Positions 18,080-27,772 are shown, numbered from the stretch's first letter. The stretch: 64,000 bases of DNA from JACKHO01 sp041398745 (GCA_041398745.1 JAWKUB010000011.1:124001-188000); one strand, 5' to 3'. Notes: a model not told the origin generated them from the sequence alone. Translations and numbers: made by a program.

Positions 18080-18709
18080 TTAACGCTTCAACTTTGCTGG
18101 TGGTGCCACTGACAAGTCAATTGTGTCCACAACAAGCAGCGCTGAGCCCGAATCAGGCTGGTCGGAGTCGCGGTCAACTTCCAGGAAGAAGGTCAACTGG
18201 CAGACCGGTTCGGCGGCATGGCGTTGGACCACGAACTTGACCTCGTCGAAGAAATCGGCCCCTCCCTCATCGAGGTTGTAATCCTCTTTGGCTCCGTCCG
18301 AAAGCTCGACGTTTTCATCGGCACTCAAGTCGACGACATGCGTCGCGCTGCCGGCGCAAACAACGAGACGCGCGTTTGCCTGTGGGGCGACATCGCAGAA
18401 GCCTCGGATGTGCAAGGTCATGTCCACGCTGCGCTGCTCTGTCTTGTAGGGAAAGTTGACGGTCATCACTTTCGTAGCACTGGCCGTCTGACGGTGGGTA
18501 CCACGAGCGCCGGACACGACTGGGCTGAGTTCGACAAACGCGTTGTCGAAGAGCACGGTGGCGACCTGCCCGTCGTCTGAGATGTTTGTCGAGAAACCTA
18601 CGTTGGCAGGTATCGCGATAGGCTTCTGCAAGGTGGAAGCCCGGTCCTCTGCGCGAATTCCGGATGCCAACGCAACAAACCAAAGTGTAGCTAAACTGAG
18701 TCGAAACAT
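18080..18709 (-). CDS. Secreted protein of unknown function
   Basis: Not recognised. The 209-residue product has a signal peptide (MFRLSLATLWFVALASGIRA) and a beta-rich mature part with alternating hydrophobic residues (VKFVVQRHAAEPVCQLTFFL). Two cysteines in the middle could pair after export. No catalytic motif is seen. The frame is open to 18850, but the hydrophobic leader decides the start at 18709. It diverges from another exported unknown protein, and the two genes share a roughly 270-base upstream region. Confidence 0.75.
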   Translation of the reverse strand: MFRLSLATLWFVALASGIRAEDRASTLQKPIAIPANVGFSTNISDDGQVATVLFDNAFVELSPVVSGARGTHRQTASATKVMTVNFPYKTEQRSVDMTLHIRGFCDVAPQANARLVVCAGSATHVVDLSADENVELSDGAKEDYNLDEGGADFFDEVKFVVQRHAAEPVCQLTFFLEVDRDSDQPDSGSALLVVDTIDLSVAPPAKLKR

Positions 18710-18981
18710 GATTCTGCCCCAATCATGGAACCGACATGCCCCAGCCCCATTGGTGTTTTTTGTAGTCCGCTGCCGCAGGCGGGCATGTCGCTCGTCGGCA
18801 ATACCATCACAACGAACTCTGATCCTATCCTGCTGCTCACACAGATTCAATAAAATTGTTTGTATTTCACGTCATGGCGAACGGTGTCTCGATCTTGTCG
18901 TTCAAACTGACCTTGATAGTCCGTGTGTCAGGCTGTTTACTGAAGGGCGATCACACTCGCTTTGTTCAAGGGGAAATTGTC

Positions 18982-19722
18982 ATGTTGCCACAGCCAATTC
19001 GAGTTCTGGCGTTACTCGTCCTGCCATTCGCAGTCAGCACGGCGCTTTGGGCTCAGCCGGACAAAGATCTTCAGCGGCGGCGTCAGGCTTTGGAGACGGC
19101 GGCTCACGCGTTGCATGAAACCGGACAGCATGATTTAGCTGCCGCAGTGGAACAGCGGTTGCAGGCGTTTGATGAACAACGGCGTGAGGCAGAGACGCAT
19201 CGAGAGGCCGAATACATCAATGCGGAAGTCTTGAACATGCTCAAGCAGTTGCGTGAGGAAGTCGCAACTCTCAACGCACAGGTTGCTGAACTGCGGGAAC
19301 AGCTTGAGGGTCGTGCACGGACGGAACATCGCGAGGCAATGCGTCATGTGGATGTTGCCGGCGCATGGCAAATGTCCATGCCTGCAGGCTGGGAGCATGA
19401 TGTTTCCATTACACATGAAGAGGGAAATCTGTACCGCGTGAAGACCAAGGCGGCAAACCTCGCGGGCATTTACCGCCGCGAAGCTGACCTGCTGATTGTG
19501 GAAACGCCACAAGAAAAAAGAATGCACGGACTCGTCTGGCAATTACTTGACGATGATGCGCTGAAGCTCATTGAAGGTCCCGACTACGTGGGTTCGGTCA
19601 TGCAGCGAACGCCGGCGAAGGAGTTCATTGAAGAGGAGGTACGCGAGATCAAGAAGGCAGAGCCTGCTCCGAAGAAGCGCCGTGAGAAACTCGACGAAGA
19701 CGTTGATCCGTTTGGAGAGTAG
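18982..19722 (+). CDS. Secreted coiled-coil protein of unknown function
   Basis: A 246-residue protein starting at ATG 18982 with AGGGGA upstream and a signal peptide (LALLVLPFAVSTALWAQ). Residues 30-110 are strongly heptad-like (EVLNMLKQLREEVATLNAQV), predicting a coiled coil. The middle part (VAGAWQMSMPAGWEHDVSI) resembles a small beta domain seen in many secreted planctomycete proteins. The C-terminus is rich in Lys and Glu. No enzyme motif is present. A structural or scaffold role in the periplasm is a guess. An intergenic cluster of REP repeats follows the gene. Confidence 0.75.
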   Translation: MLPQPIRVLALLVLPFAVSTALWAQPDKDLQRRRQALETAAHALHETGQHDLAAAVEQRLQAFDEQRREAETHREAEYINAEVLNMLKQLREEVATLNAQVAELREQLEGRARTEHREAMRHVDVAGAWQMSMPAGWEHDVSITHEEGNLYRVKTKAANLAGIYRREADLLIVETPQEKRMHGLVWQLLDDDALKLIEGPDYVGSVMQRTPAKEFIEEEVREIKKAEPAPKKRREKLDEDVDPFGE

Positions 19723-19751
19723 ACGTTCGTGCGGGTGGGGTCGCTGATCTT

Positions 19752-19790
19752 GTGCAATGCCCACGTCGCGTAGCAGCGTGGGCATGCGCA
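19752..19790 (+). repeat. REP family R2, copy a
   Basis: ATGCCCACG and CGTGGGCAT form a perfect 9-base stem around the loop TCGCGTAGCAG. The same loop occurs in five other copies in this window with different but still complementary stems. The preceding bases from about 19740 (TCGCTGATCTTGTGCAATG) recur at about 19970 in front of copy c, forming a 44-base direct repeat. Confidence 0.8.
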
Positions 19791-19850
19791 GCGGGACAAG
19801 TGTTGAGTGGCTGATTCAAGTTGTTCGTGATCATCTCGCCGAGCAACGTT

Positions 19851-19889
<39 letters not shown>

Positions 19890-19980
19890 AAAAACGGGTC
19901 ATGCCTCAGCCATGCCACCTGCCACACAAAAACGGGTAACCTTCAACCATGCCACCCGCCCGCTGTGGAATCGCTGATTT

Positions 19981-20019
19981 TGTGCCATGCCCATGTCGCG
20001 TAGCAGCGTGGGCAAACGG
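19981..20019 (+). repeat. REP family R2, copy c
   Basis: TGCCCATG and CGTGGGCA pair around the TCGCGTAGCAG loop. The repeat ends only three bases before the stop codon of the HD-GHKL gene. Confidence 0.75.
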
Positions 20020-20021
20020 AA

Positions 20022-22667
20022 TCAGTTGTCAGGCTTTCGAATAATCGTCAAATGTTCCATTAAGACTGGTGATCCATTACGCACACCAATTTCCCCGGAA
20101 AGTGCTTTGTCATCTGATGAAATACTGCTCTCTTTCAAAACTGACTCTAGGGAGCAGTCCCACCCTTTGGCCAGCGATTCCACAACCGCTCCGAAAAGGG
20201 TTATTGCAAAGAATTGGTGCTCTCCCCATTGCTCAGCATTCGCTACACTTGGCCAAGTGGAAATTGGCCATGAATCTGAGATTCGCCGTGCCAGCACAGG
20301 AGATAGCCCGGCTTCGACGACGAAGACATTGTCGTTCAATTCGAACTCACCATCTTCCCGTACCATATTGTCGTACACAGCATCTAGGACGACATATGCG
20401 GTTTTGAAGTTTGTGGCCCGTTCAGCAACTTGCTCTCCTGTAATCCAACCACCCTTAGTCCGAACAAAAGGGTACTTCGATACATCGACGTCAAACTGAC
20501 GCAATACCTGTGCAATCTCCGCTAAGAATTCGGATTCGTGCCCCTCAGCAAGTCGCAGATTGCTCTCCTCGGTTGCCCACCGCTTTAAGGCTGCTGCAGG
20601 TATCGTCGGAATGCCGACGTCACGAGCAGCGGTACGAGAGCGTCCGAGAAGCACACCCATGATTCCGTTCAGATTCGTAGCGTAGAAGCCACCGACGACA
20701 ACGGCCCCTTGGCGAACATCCTCACCGGGGTTCATTGGAGCCGGCCAAATCGCGGCACGTCCCCAAACCCGCTCATCATCGTCCCTGACTAGTGTTAAAG
20801 GAGGTCGGAAGCGGATTGCGTTTGATAGCTTCCGTTTGCGTCGCCAGTATGTGGTTGAGGGTAGCCGATCACAGAAGGTCTCTTCATCGACCGTCATCCA
20901 ATCGGCTGCCGACAGAGCAATTGTAGGTGGGGCGCCTTGTTCGATTACAACTACGGAAACGTCCAGGCACGGCGCGATTTGTGTGCAAACTTGCATGAGG
21001 CTGAGTGGGGAATCGCGACGATTTTTGCCAAGCAATCGCGATAGGATCGATTCATCTTTCAACCACACTCGAACTTTGGTGCCCGCATCCTGAATGTATT
21101 CTTCAGCAACCGCCTTGCGCAGTAATGGACGCTCGCTTAGTCCGTTCGTGAATTCGAGCGTAAGAGTGTCGGACTTAGCTGCATCGTAGCGCTGAGTTAC
21201 AACCTGAACCTTGTCACCCCACATGAAGGCGGAGAAGAATCCAATTCCGTATCGCCCGACTGCGTTATATCCCTTTGAGTCAAGCCCCGGAAGTTCGGTG
21301 TGCATTAGTCTTGAGCCCCAAAAACTTGTGCCAAAGTCGAGAAGGCAACTGGTCAGGACTGCCTGTGACATTCCCACACCACTGTCTTCGACCTCGATCC
21401 ACGGTCCGGTGGAATCTGTCCCGTGTTTTACGGTTAGGGTCCCCCAGTCGTCCGCACGAGACTCTAACAATCTTCTTGCGCGAATCGCGTCAGCGCCATT
21501 CTGCATTAGTTCACGCATGGGCGGAGCAATGTCGTCGCCATACAGTTGCTCGCCACCCAACATTTGAACGAGATTGGCCACTGCGGTCACACGAATTCGC
21601 GTGTCCACAGGATACCAACCGTCAGTTCTAATAATTTTGGCCAATCGAGACGGGTCTTCTGCATGTGCAACACCTCGCGCAGCGAGCCTGTCCCTTTTTG
21701 TGTCAGCGAGAATTGAATCCACTTTCCGCAGTTCGGTGTCTAGCCCTGTAAGTGTGTCGTAACAGATCCACCAAGCCGGGGCTTCGCTCGGTGAAAATGC
21801 CGATTTCGCCGTGTAAACCAGTCGGTCTACTTCAAGACGCGGTTGATACAACTTGCTCTGGAACTGCCAATGAGGAGCCGAATCCTTCGATGGACGCTGG
21901 ATAGCTCGTACAAAAGCGGGGGCACGTCGGTCGTCGAGATGACAGTAGTCAGCTCCTCGAATGATGCACGCGAGCTTGAGCGGGTCTACGGACCATTCAC
22001 CAGGAAAGCCACCTGGGGCGCCAATGACCGTCGGGAACTCATGAGTAAGCTGTTCAACGGGCCACCAATGCGAATGAGCGATGCGCCCAATCAACGGTCC
22101 AAACGAAGCGCGCAACTCAGGGTCCTCGATCAAATGGAATGGATCCCCTTCCCCGTTCTTCCATGTCAGTAGCGCTAATTCTTCTGCCCTTGAAGCGTGA
22201 AGCACTCGGAGAACTTCAGCGGTTGCGTCGCGGTGAGCATTCTCGTCTGCATCGGTGACATCTGCGGCAGTCACCTCTTCCTGCCCACGCTTCCGCAATA
22301 CGCTCGCAACGGTGTCCTTCCATAGCGGGAGCTTCTTGAGCCCTGCGAGTCCATTTGGATAGGCCGCCAGCCCCATTCCTAGATCATGGATTAGGAATGC
22401 TCCGCCCAAAACGAAAGCTTCGCACGGTGTCAGTTGATAGTCCGCACCTGCGACTAGATCGGCATACTCCCAAAGTGCATCTAAATGCGTGATGTCGTGA
22501 ATCGTATAGTCAGGCAAATCCCTTGCGATTACCTCTGCCACCGGCTGAGCCCGCTCTCGAAGCCTTTCATAGGCACTACGAAGGCGTTCCCGTGCCGCAG
22601 CGTTCGAGTCTTCGACATTGGCCGCAAGCGATCTATGCCAAAGCTGTGTTTTGTCGTACGACGGCAT
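20022..22667 (-). CDS. HD-domain plus GHKL (Hsp90-like) ATPase protein
   Basis: An 881-residue protein with two recognisable parts. Residues 50-245 form an HD phosphohydrolase-like domain: H57/H61 in TIHDITHLD, the HD pair H94-D95 in FLIHDLGMG, and the distal Asp in RGADYCHLDD near 240. Residues 380-480 form a GHKL ATP-binding domain: N-box MRELMQNGADAI (E386, N390), G1 DSGVGMS (about 428-434) and G2 GRYGIGF (471-477), close to the Hsp90 arrangement. The start ATG 22667 has AAGG upstream; a GTG at 22718 is an alternative. The combination suggests an ATP-driven switch controlling nucleotide or nucleic-acid hydrolysis. A role in defence is inferred, not shown. REP family R2 copies lie on both sides. 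Confidence 0.82.
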   Translation of the reverse strand: MPSYDKTQLWHRSLAANVEDSNAAARERLRSAYERLRERAQPVAEVIARDLPDYTIHDITHLDALWEYADLVAGADYQLTPCEAFVLGGAFLIHDLGMGLAAYPNGLAGLKKLPLWKDTVASVLRKRGQEEVTAADVTDADENAHRDATAEVLRVLHASRAEELALLTWKNGEGDPFHLIEDPELRASFGPLIGRIAHSHWWPVEQLTHEFPTVIGAPGGFPGEWSVDPLKLACIIRGADYCHLDDRRAPAFVRAIQRPSKDSAPHWQFQSKLYQPRLEVDRLVYTAKSAFSPSEAPAWWICYDTLTGLDTELRKVDSILADTKRDRLAARGVAHAEDPSRLAKIIRTDGWYPVDTRIRVTAVANLVQMLGGEQLYGDDIAPPMRELMQNGADAIRARRLLESRADDWGTLTVKHGTDSTGPWIEVEDSGVGMSQAVLTSCLLDFGTSFWGSRLMHTELPGLDSKGYNAVGRYGIGFFSAFMWGDKVQVVTQRYDAAKSDTLTLEFTNGLSERPLLRKAVAEEYIQDAGTKVRVWLKDESILSRLLGKNRRDSPLSLMQVCTQIAPCLDVSVVVIEQGAPPTIALSAADWMTVDEETFCDRLPSTTYWRRKRKLSNAIRFRPPLTLVRDDDERVWGRAAIWPAPMNPGEDVRQGAVVVGGFYATNLNGIMGVLLGRSRTAARDVGIPTIPAAALKRWATEESNLRLAEGHESEFLAEIAQVLRQFDVDVSKYPFVRTKGGWITGEQVAERATNFKTAYVVLDAVYDNMVREDGEFELNDNVFVVEAGLSPVLARRISDSWPISTWPSVANAEQWGEHQFFAITLFGAVVESLAKGWDCSLESVLKESSISSDDKALSGEIGVRNGSPVLMEHLTIIRKPDN

Positions 22668-22947
22668 GATCGACCTTATGCAGATTGAACTGTTGGAATC
22701 ATCTATGATTTTGGACACGCAATCACTGCGTCATGGAGGAGGGTTAGCAGGCTGACGCTAGCCTATAATGATATTTGCGATGCCATGGATCAACTGCATC
22801 GGGCAAGATTGCCAACGACTAGCCTGCTCACATCGCGCATCTGCGTGAGTATGAATGGGCGTGGTACTCGGGGCACGCCTGATATTGACGCCTAAAAGTA
22901 AACGATTGAATTTCGCGTTAAGCGACCTTGACTATCAGAACGATGCG

Positions 22948-22984
22948 AGCATGCCCACGCTGCTTCGCGACGTGGGCACGGCAC
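22948..22984 (-). repeat. REP family R2, copy d
   Basis: On the minus strand TGCCCACG and CGTGGGCA form the stem around TCGCGAAGCAG, one base different from the loop of the other copies. It is inverted relative to copies a and c on the other side of the HD-GHKL gene. Confidence 0.75.
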
Positions 22985-23019
22985 AGATTCTCTCTAACCG
23001 AAGGGGATGACCGCAGGGT

Positions 23020-23178
23020 GGCCCTTCCGCTCGTTCAGAGCGGGAGGGTGCCGCAGGCACAAGATGACTCACCATCAGTTTTCCGCTTCTGGTGGACGAT
23101 AAAATTCCGTTGAACGCACATGATAAGACATCCTGTCGCTCCGCGACCCAACCGCTCTGAACGAGCGGGCGGGCTACC
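23020..23178. repeat. Pair of inverted palindromes (CCGCTCGTTCAGAGCGG)
   Basis: CCGCTC-GTTCA-GAGCGG flanked by CCCTT and GAGGG lies at about 23024-23051, and its reverse complement CCGCTCTGAACGAGCGG at about 23150-23170. Each copy is itself a hairpin and the two are in opposite orientation about 100 bases apart. Confidence 0.7.
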
Positions 23179-23209
23179 CTACTTTTGGTGTGGTTCGTGG
23201 TTGATCTCT

Positions 23210-24382
23210 CTAAAACTTGGACGTTTCTTCCTGCAGGCGGCTGTCGTCGGCTAAGGTCACGTCGACGAGGACGGGTTTGCCTTCGCGGAGGAGGCCGAGG
23301 CGGACGATGTCTTTGGGTTTCATGTTTTCGATGATCCCCAGGAATTCGGCGGCGGTTTTCACTGGTTGACCGTTTACGGACACGATGATGTCCGCCGCGC
23401 CGCGGTCGATGATGGAAATGGGGCCGCGGCGGGTGACCTTGGGGCCGCGTACGCCTGCGAGTTCGGCGGGGCTGCCGGGAGCAATGCGGGCAATCCTTAA
23501 TCCGGCGTCGGTGACAGTGACATGCGTAATGCCAACGTCGCCCCGGATGACGCGTCCATACTTGATGAGTTCCGGGACAACCCGACTGATGAGATTTGAG
23601 GGAATGGCAAATCCAATTCCGGCGCTTTGCGCGACGCGACTGGCGATGGCGGTATTCATTCCAATCACACGACCGTGGGCATCAATAAGTGGGCCGCCGG
23701 AGTTACCGGGGTTGATGGAGGCATCGATTTGGATGATGGATTTAATCACCCAGTTCCGTTGCACCTCGAGTGTGCGGTTGAGGCTGGAGACGGAGCCGAT
23801 GCTCATGGTGCGTTCCAGACCGAAGGGGTTACCGAGGGCGAAGACTTTCATCCCGACGCGCAGGCGTTCGGAATCACCGAGGACGACAGGATAGAGTTTG
23901 TCCTGTGGGGCGTCGATTTTCAGGACGGCAATATCATTGACGGGGTCGGCCCCCACCAGTTTGGCGGCGTAGGATTCTTCGTCGTAGAGGGTGACGTTGA
24001 CCTGGGCTGCTCCCTGGATGACGTGGAAGTTCGTCAGCACATGGCCCGTTTGGTCGAGAATTGCCCCGGAGCCGCTGCCTTCCTCGGGAACTTCGGTCAG
24101 GAAAAATCGATCAGTGCGAATGCTGACGGTGGAAATGTTCACGACGCTGCGGTTGCAGCGTTCGTAGACGGCGACGTTGACGGCTTCGTCGGGGGTGAGG
24201 CCTTCGCTGTCGTACCAGCTGGGGCTGAAGTCTCCGGCGCTGCCGACGGCGGGGGCGGCAATGGGAGGTCGCTGGTTCTGGGCGAGTGCGGTGTTGCCCA
24301 GGATGAGTGAGGGCTCCAGCACGAGAACTGTGACAAGTGTGCCCAGGAGTGTCGAAAATGTGCACAGGCTGAAGATTCGCAT
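23210..24382 (-). CDS. HtrA/DegP-like periplasmic serine protease with PDZ
   Basis: A 390-residue S1C-family protease. A signal sequence (residues 1-35, ending TALAQ) is followed by a trypsin-like domain with the triad H120 (TNFHVIQGA), D150 (VNDIAVLKI) and S228 (GNSGGPL). One PDZ domain follows (about 280-375: VTDAGLRIARIAPGSPAELAGV, then DIIVSVNGQPV). Proteins of this type degrade or refold damaged exported proteins. One PDZ domain, rather than two, makes it DegS-like in layout, but the cleavable leader suggests it is soluble. It is divergent from the HEAT-repeat gene, with about 220 bases between them. Confidence 0.9.
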   Translation of the reverse strand: MRIFSLCTFSTLLGTLVTVLVLEPSLILGNTALAQNQRPPIAAPAVGSAGDFSPSWYDSEGLTPDEAVNVAVYERCNRSVVNISTVSIRTDRFFLTEVPEEGSGSGAILDQTGHVLTNFHVIQGAAQVNVTLYDEESYAAKLVGADPVNDIAVLKIDAPQDKLYPVVLGDSERLRVGMKVFALGNPFGLERTMSIGSVSSLNRTLEVQRNWVIKSIIQIDASINPGNSGGPLIDAHGRVIGMNTAIASRVAQSAGIGFAIPSNLISRVVPELIKYGRVIRGDVGITHVTVTDAGLRIARIAPGSPAELAGVRGPKVTRRGPISIIDRGAADIIVSVNGQPVKTAAEFLGIIENMKPKDIVRLGLLREGKPVLVDVTLADDSRLQEETSKF

Positions 24383-24604
24383 CGTACCGTGGGGGTTGAT
24401 GGCGCGGGATCGAGTTTGTTGTTTGTGTATTCTGGCAGGAATGCAATTGCCGAGGCAACGCGTTTTCGGGTTTGTTTTTCAATGGATGACGCCGTGTGGC
24501 TGCAAAAACTTGCCGCGTGGATACAATGTTCTGGTGGCATGGAGGGTTTCTGGATTGATGAGGCTCAACCTGCTGAGCCAATTTTGAGTTTCTGAGTTTG
24601 CAAT

Positions 24605-25675
24605 ATGTCCGATTCTTCCCCGTCTGCTGCTGAAGACGCTCCCAAGCCGCAGAATGGTCCCCGCGTCGAAGATTTGCCACCTGTCGAGCCGCCCTCTGCG
24701 GGTTTCATCGTCCAGTTGTTCGTGGTTCCCGCGATTATTGTGCTGGCGGTGTGCGGAGTTTACTTCCTGTTTGCCCGGGCGGCGTCGACGGAACATGACT
24801 GGCGGCAACTGGTTGCTGACGTCAAGAGTGAAAATCCCCACGTGCGCTGGCGTGCAGCGTTAGGATTGGCTCAGGCATTGGAGGCCGATGCACGTCGTCA
24901 GCAGAACAGAACGGAACCGCTCGATGCTGGCGTTGTACCGCTCGCTGAGAATACTGAAGTGGCGAAAGCGCTGGCGGAAATGTATGGCGATCTCGCACAA
25001 TTGGAATCGGCGTCGGAAGAACAATCGAATCAAATTGATTTTCTATCCAAAGCATTGGGACTGGTTGATGTCGATGAAGTGGCCCTCCCCGCGCTGCGTG
25101 ATGGACTCGATGAGTCGCACACGGAAGAAGTGCGACGCCATTCCATGACCGGGCTGGTCATGATTGCCGGGCGTCGATTTGAAAAAGGGACTCCGCTCGC
25201 AAATGCCGAATTGGAAGGTCAAATTCTGGAGTTGTCTCGTCAACCAGAACCGTTAGTACGTCATCAGACGGCGTTTCTGCTGGGGCTCATGCCCTCAGAT
25301 GCTGCGCTCGAACGGATTCATGAACTGCTGGACGACGGTGATCAAATTACACAGGTCAATGCCGCTGTCGCACTGGCCCGGAACGATTCGCTGGACGGCT
25401 TTTCTGTGTTTGAGGATGTCCTGTCTGATGCCGTCGACTGGAAGCTGGATCCCGCACAGGTTGAGGGCGAGGATCAGCAGAATGCGTATTTCGAACGGGG
25501 ACTCATGCTCGACAACAGCGTCCGGGCCTTGGCTCAACTGGCTCCAAAACTCAGTGACGAGCAGAAGGCATCGCTTGTGAAGGCCCTCGATGCTGCGATT
25601 GCGAGCACGAAGGACAACACGCTGACCAGTTCCATGAAGGATTTGAAGTTCCAGTTGCAGCCGACGAAGGGTTGA
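24605..25675 (+). CDS. Membrane-anchored HEAT-repeat protein
   Basis: A 356-residue protein with a proline-rich cytoplasmic start, one membrane segment (residues 34-57: GFIVQLFVVPAIIVLAVCGV) and a long helical region with HEAT-like repeats (HVRWRAALGLAQAL, PLVRHQTAFLLGL, ITQVNAAVALARND). HEAT repeats bind other proteins. No catalytic motif is present. The function is unknown. It is followed by an M16 peptidase gene on the same strand after about 150 bases, so a shared transcript is possible. Confidence 0.8.
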   Translation: MSDSSPSAAEDAPKPQNGPRVEDLPPVEPPSAGFIVQLFVVPAIIVLAVCGVYFLFARAASTEHDWRQLVADVKSENPHVRWRAALGLAQALEADARRQQNRTEPLDAGVVPLAENTEVAKALAEMYGDLAQLESASEEQSNQIDFLSKALGLVDVDEVALPALRDGLDESHTEEVRRHSMTGLVMIAGRRFEKGTPLANAELEGQILELSRQPEPLVRHQTAFLLGLMPSDAALERIHELLDDGDQITQVNAAVALARNDSLDGFSVFEDVLSDAVDWKLDPAQVEGEDQQNAYFERGLMLDNSVRALAQLAPKLSDEQKASLVKALDAAIASTKDNTLTSSMKDLKFQLQPTKG

Positions 25676-25827
25676 CGGCAACGGGCTTCTGCAGGAATTC
25701 GTGGGAATTCAAGGCCCCATGAGTTGACGCCCCGGGCCGACTTGCGATTAACTCTCCCGATTGATTGCGAGGGGAGTTTCTGTCTCTTCGCATGTCTCCC
25801 CGAGTCCATGTGGCCGAATGGAATGGC

Positions 25828-27051
25828 ATGTTTCAACACACCCAGCTACCCAACGGGTTAACCATTATTGCGGAGTCGAATCCAACCGCCGAAAGTCTGG
25901 CGTTGGGTTTCTTCGTGAAGACGGGCTCGCGCGATGAATCGCCCGAAGTGTCGGGGGTCAGCCATTTTCTGGAGCATATGGCGTTCAAGGGAGATGAGCA
26001 CTACACCGCCGAAGACGTGAATCGGATCTTCGATGAAGTCGGGGCCAAGTATAATGCGTCGACGAGTGAAGAAGTTACCTGCTACTACGCGGCGATTCTT
26101 CCCGAGTATTTGCGGCGAACGTTTACGCTGCTGACGACCCTCATTCGCCCGAGTCTGCGGGATGACGACTTCGACGTCGAGAAGCAGGTCATCATTGAAG
26201 AAATTGGCATGTACCGCGACATGCCGCCGTTTCATTTGTACGAACAGGCCATGTCGTTTCACTTCAGCGGGCATCCTCTGGGGAACAGTATTCTCGGTAC
26301 GGCTGAGTCGGTAGGGGCACTGACTTCAGCGCAAATGCGGGCGTATCACGACGTGCATTATCGTGCTGGTAATATCGTGCTTGTGGCAGCGGGTCGCGTC
26401 GACTGGGATGAATTACTCGGGCTGGCCAATGAATTCTGCAGTGGCTGGCCCGCTGGTCATCCTGAGCGAATTGTGGAAACGCCTCAGGTTGAGTCAAAGT
26501 CGCAGTGGCTTCTGGATGCGACCTTGAATCAGCAGCATGTCATGCAAATGGCCTCAGCTCCGAGCGGTGACAGTGCGCAGCGATATATTGCGGAACTCGT
26601 TTCCGTCATGGTGGGAGATGATTCGAGCGGTCGCCTGTATTGGGAACTTGTTGATCCCGGACATGCTGAGTCAGCCGATTTAAGTTTCAACGACTACATT
26701 GGTGCCGGCGCCTGGTCGACGTACGTCTGTTGTCGACCGGAATTGACGCTGCAGAATTTGGACAAGGTTCGACAGATTTACGAAGAGTTCAACAAGAACG
26801 GTCCGTCTGCTGACGAGTTTGAGCGGGCGCGGACGAAAGTTGGTTCGCGCGTGGTGCTGGGAAGTGAACGACCGATGGGGCGTCTGACGTCGTTGGGAGG
26901 GAACTGGCTGAGCGGTCAGGGATATCGCAGCGTGGAAGATGATTTGGCAACGCTGGCGAGTCTCAGCCTGAAGGACGTTCACGAACTGTTGGCGGAGTTC
27001 CCGCTCGCGCAGTCGACCAGCATGGGTTACGGCCCTTTTGAAGGGAAGTAG
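25828..27051 (+). CDS. M16-family zinc peptidase
   Basis: A 407-residue peptidase of the pitrilysin/processing-peptidase type. The inverted zinc motif HxxEH is present as HFLEH (H46, E49, H50) with the downstream Glu in VIIEEIGMY (about 124-125). The C-terminal inactive-like domain (residues 200-400) contains the usual RLYWELVD region. No signal peptide is seen. The family start pattern (F-Q-x-T-x-L-x-N-G-L) favours ATG 25828. Upstream in-frame ATG 25792 and TTG 25765 exist, and the GAGGGGAG box at 25769 would fit the former less well. It probably degrades peptides in the cytoplasm. Confidence 0.88.
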   Translation: MFQHTQLPNGLTIIAESNPTAESLALGFFVKTGSRDESPEVSGVSHFLEHMAFKGDEHYTAEDVNRIFDEVGAKYNASTSEEVTCYYAAILPEYLRRTFTLLTTLIRPSLRDDDFDVEKQVIIEEIGMYRDMPPFHLYEQAMSFHFSGHPLGNSILGTAESVGALTSAQMRAYHDVHYRAGNIVLVAAGRVDWDELLGLANEFCSGWPAGHPERIVETPQVESKSQWLLDATLNQQHVMQMASAPSGDSAQRYIAELVSVMVGDDSSGRLYWELVDPGHAESADLSFNDYIGAGAWSTYVCCRPELTLQNLDKVRQIYEEFNKNGPSADEFERARTKVGSRVVLGSERPMGRLTSLGGNWLSGQGYRSVEDDLATLASLSLKDVHELLAEFPLAQSTSMGYGPFEGK

Positions 27052-27090
27052 CTGGTCGTCCAACGTTGAATGACTAAGTCAGTGCTCTTC

Positions 27091-27120
27091 ATTCACGGAC
27101 AGGAATGTCCGTGCCACCAG
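27091..27120 (-). repeat. Dispersed palindrome family P, copy 2
   Basis: CACGGACAGGAATGTCCGTG: compared with other copies one stem pair is changed on both sides (A-T to G-C), so the hairpin is kept. Confidence 0.8.
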
Positions 27121-27170
27121 ACAATTGCAAGCGGATGCAGCGGCAGGTTGAAATCACTGCCGGTGAAATA

Positions 27171-27200
27171 AAAAAGGCACGCCATGCGGCGTGCCTTTTT
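27171..27200. terminator. Bidirectional Rho-independent terminator
   Basis: AAAAAGGCACGCC, ATGC loop region, GGCGTGCCTTTTT: a GC-rich stem with an A tract on one side and a T tract on the other, between the convergent M16 peptidase and pilin genes. Confidence 0.92.
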
Positions 27201-27230
27201 CGCATTGTGATTTCCAATTGCTCCGAAGTC

Positions 27231-27545
27231 TTAGTACTTCGGTGACTCGCCTTGTGACTTGCTGTCGCAGTTGATGTCGAACTGGCTGTCGCAGAAGTCC
27301 TCAACATCCTTGAATGAACTTCCAACAACCCAGCCTTTGTGGCCGCTGACACCGGCGAAGCGATAGGTTTGATTGACACTTCCGAACGCGGAGGCGACGT
27401 CTTCCAGTTCCTGGTTCAGGCCGTTGGAAACTTCGGCGAGGCCGACGACCATTCCGAGGACCAGGATTGTGGCAATGAGGACGATTTCGGCGGAGACGAC
27501 GAAACCGGCTTCATCGTTCCAGAGTTGGGTTGCCAGGGTAACCAT
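27231..27545 (-). CDS. Flp-type (type IVb) pilin-like protein
   Basis: A 104-residue small protein. A short polar leader (MVTLATQLWNDEAGF) is followed by a hydrophobic helix (VSAEIVLIATILVLGMVVG) with a Glu near its start, the layout of Flp/TadE-like pilins of planctomycetes. The mature part carries two cysteines (EDFCDSQFDINC) that may form a disulfide. It probably assembles into a pilus or pseudopilus at the envelope. No tad assembly genes are in this window. A strong bidirectional terminator follows. A -24/-12-like element about 230 bases upstream could drive it, in line with sigma-54 control of many pilins, but this is uncertain. Confidence 0.75.
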   Translation of the reverse strand: MVTLATQLWNDEAGFVVSAEIVLIATILVLGMVVGLAEVSNGLNQELEDVASAFGSVNQTYRFAGVSGHKGWVVGSSFKDVEDFCDSQFDINCDSKSQGESPKY

Positions 27546-27772
27546 GACTTGACTCCAAATGTGTGAGAGAGTGAGAGAGTCGCTTTGAAACTTTCGTTGA
27601 TCACACTGTTAAGCAGTCTGAGTGCCAAAGTGTTCAGAAATCTTTGCGGTGCCGTGGCTGAGTGGGCGTAACATCCAATTGCTGTGAAGTTTATGGTTGG
27701 CGAGAGACGCCCAGCTGTTTGTTCACGAACCGTGATACGTCAACAGGACAGTGATGCTTTTGGGCATCATGT

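Larger units (their letters stand above)
22668..23209. other. Intergenic region with REP copies
   Basis: The gap between the HD-GHKL gene and the HtrA-like gene. It holds REP R2 copy d (22948-22984) and two inverted copies of a third palindrome near 23020 and 23146. A TATAAT box lies at 22764-22769 on the plus strand but no plus-strand gene follows it. Confidence 0.6.
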
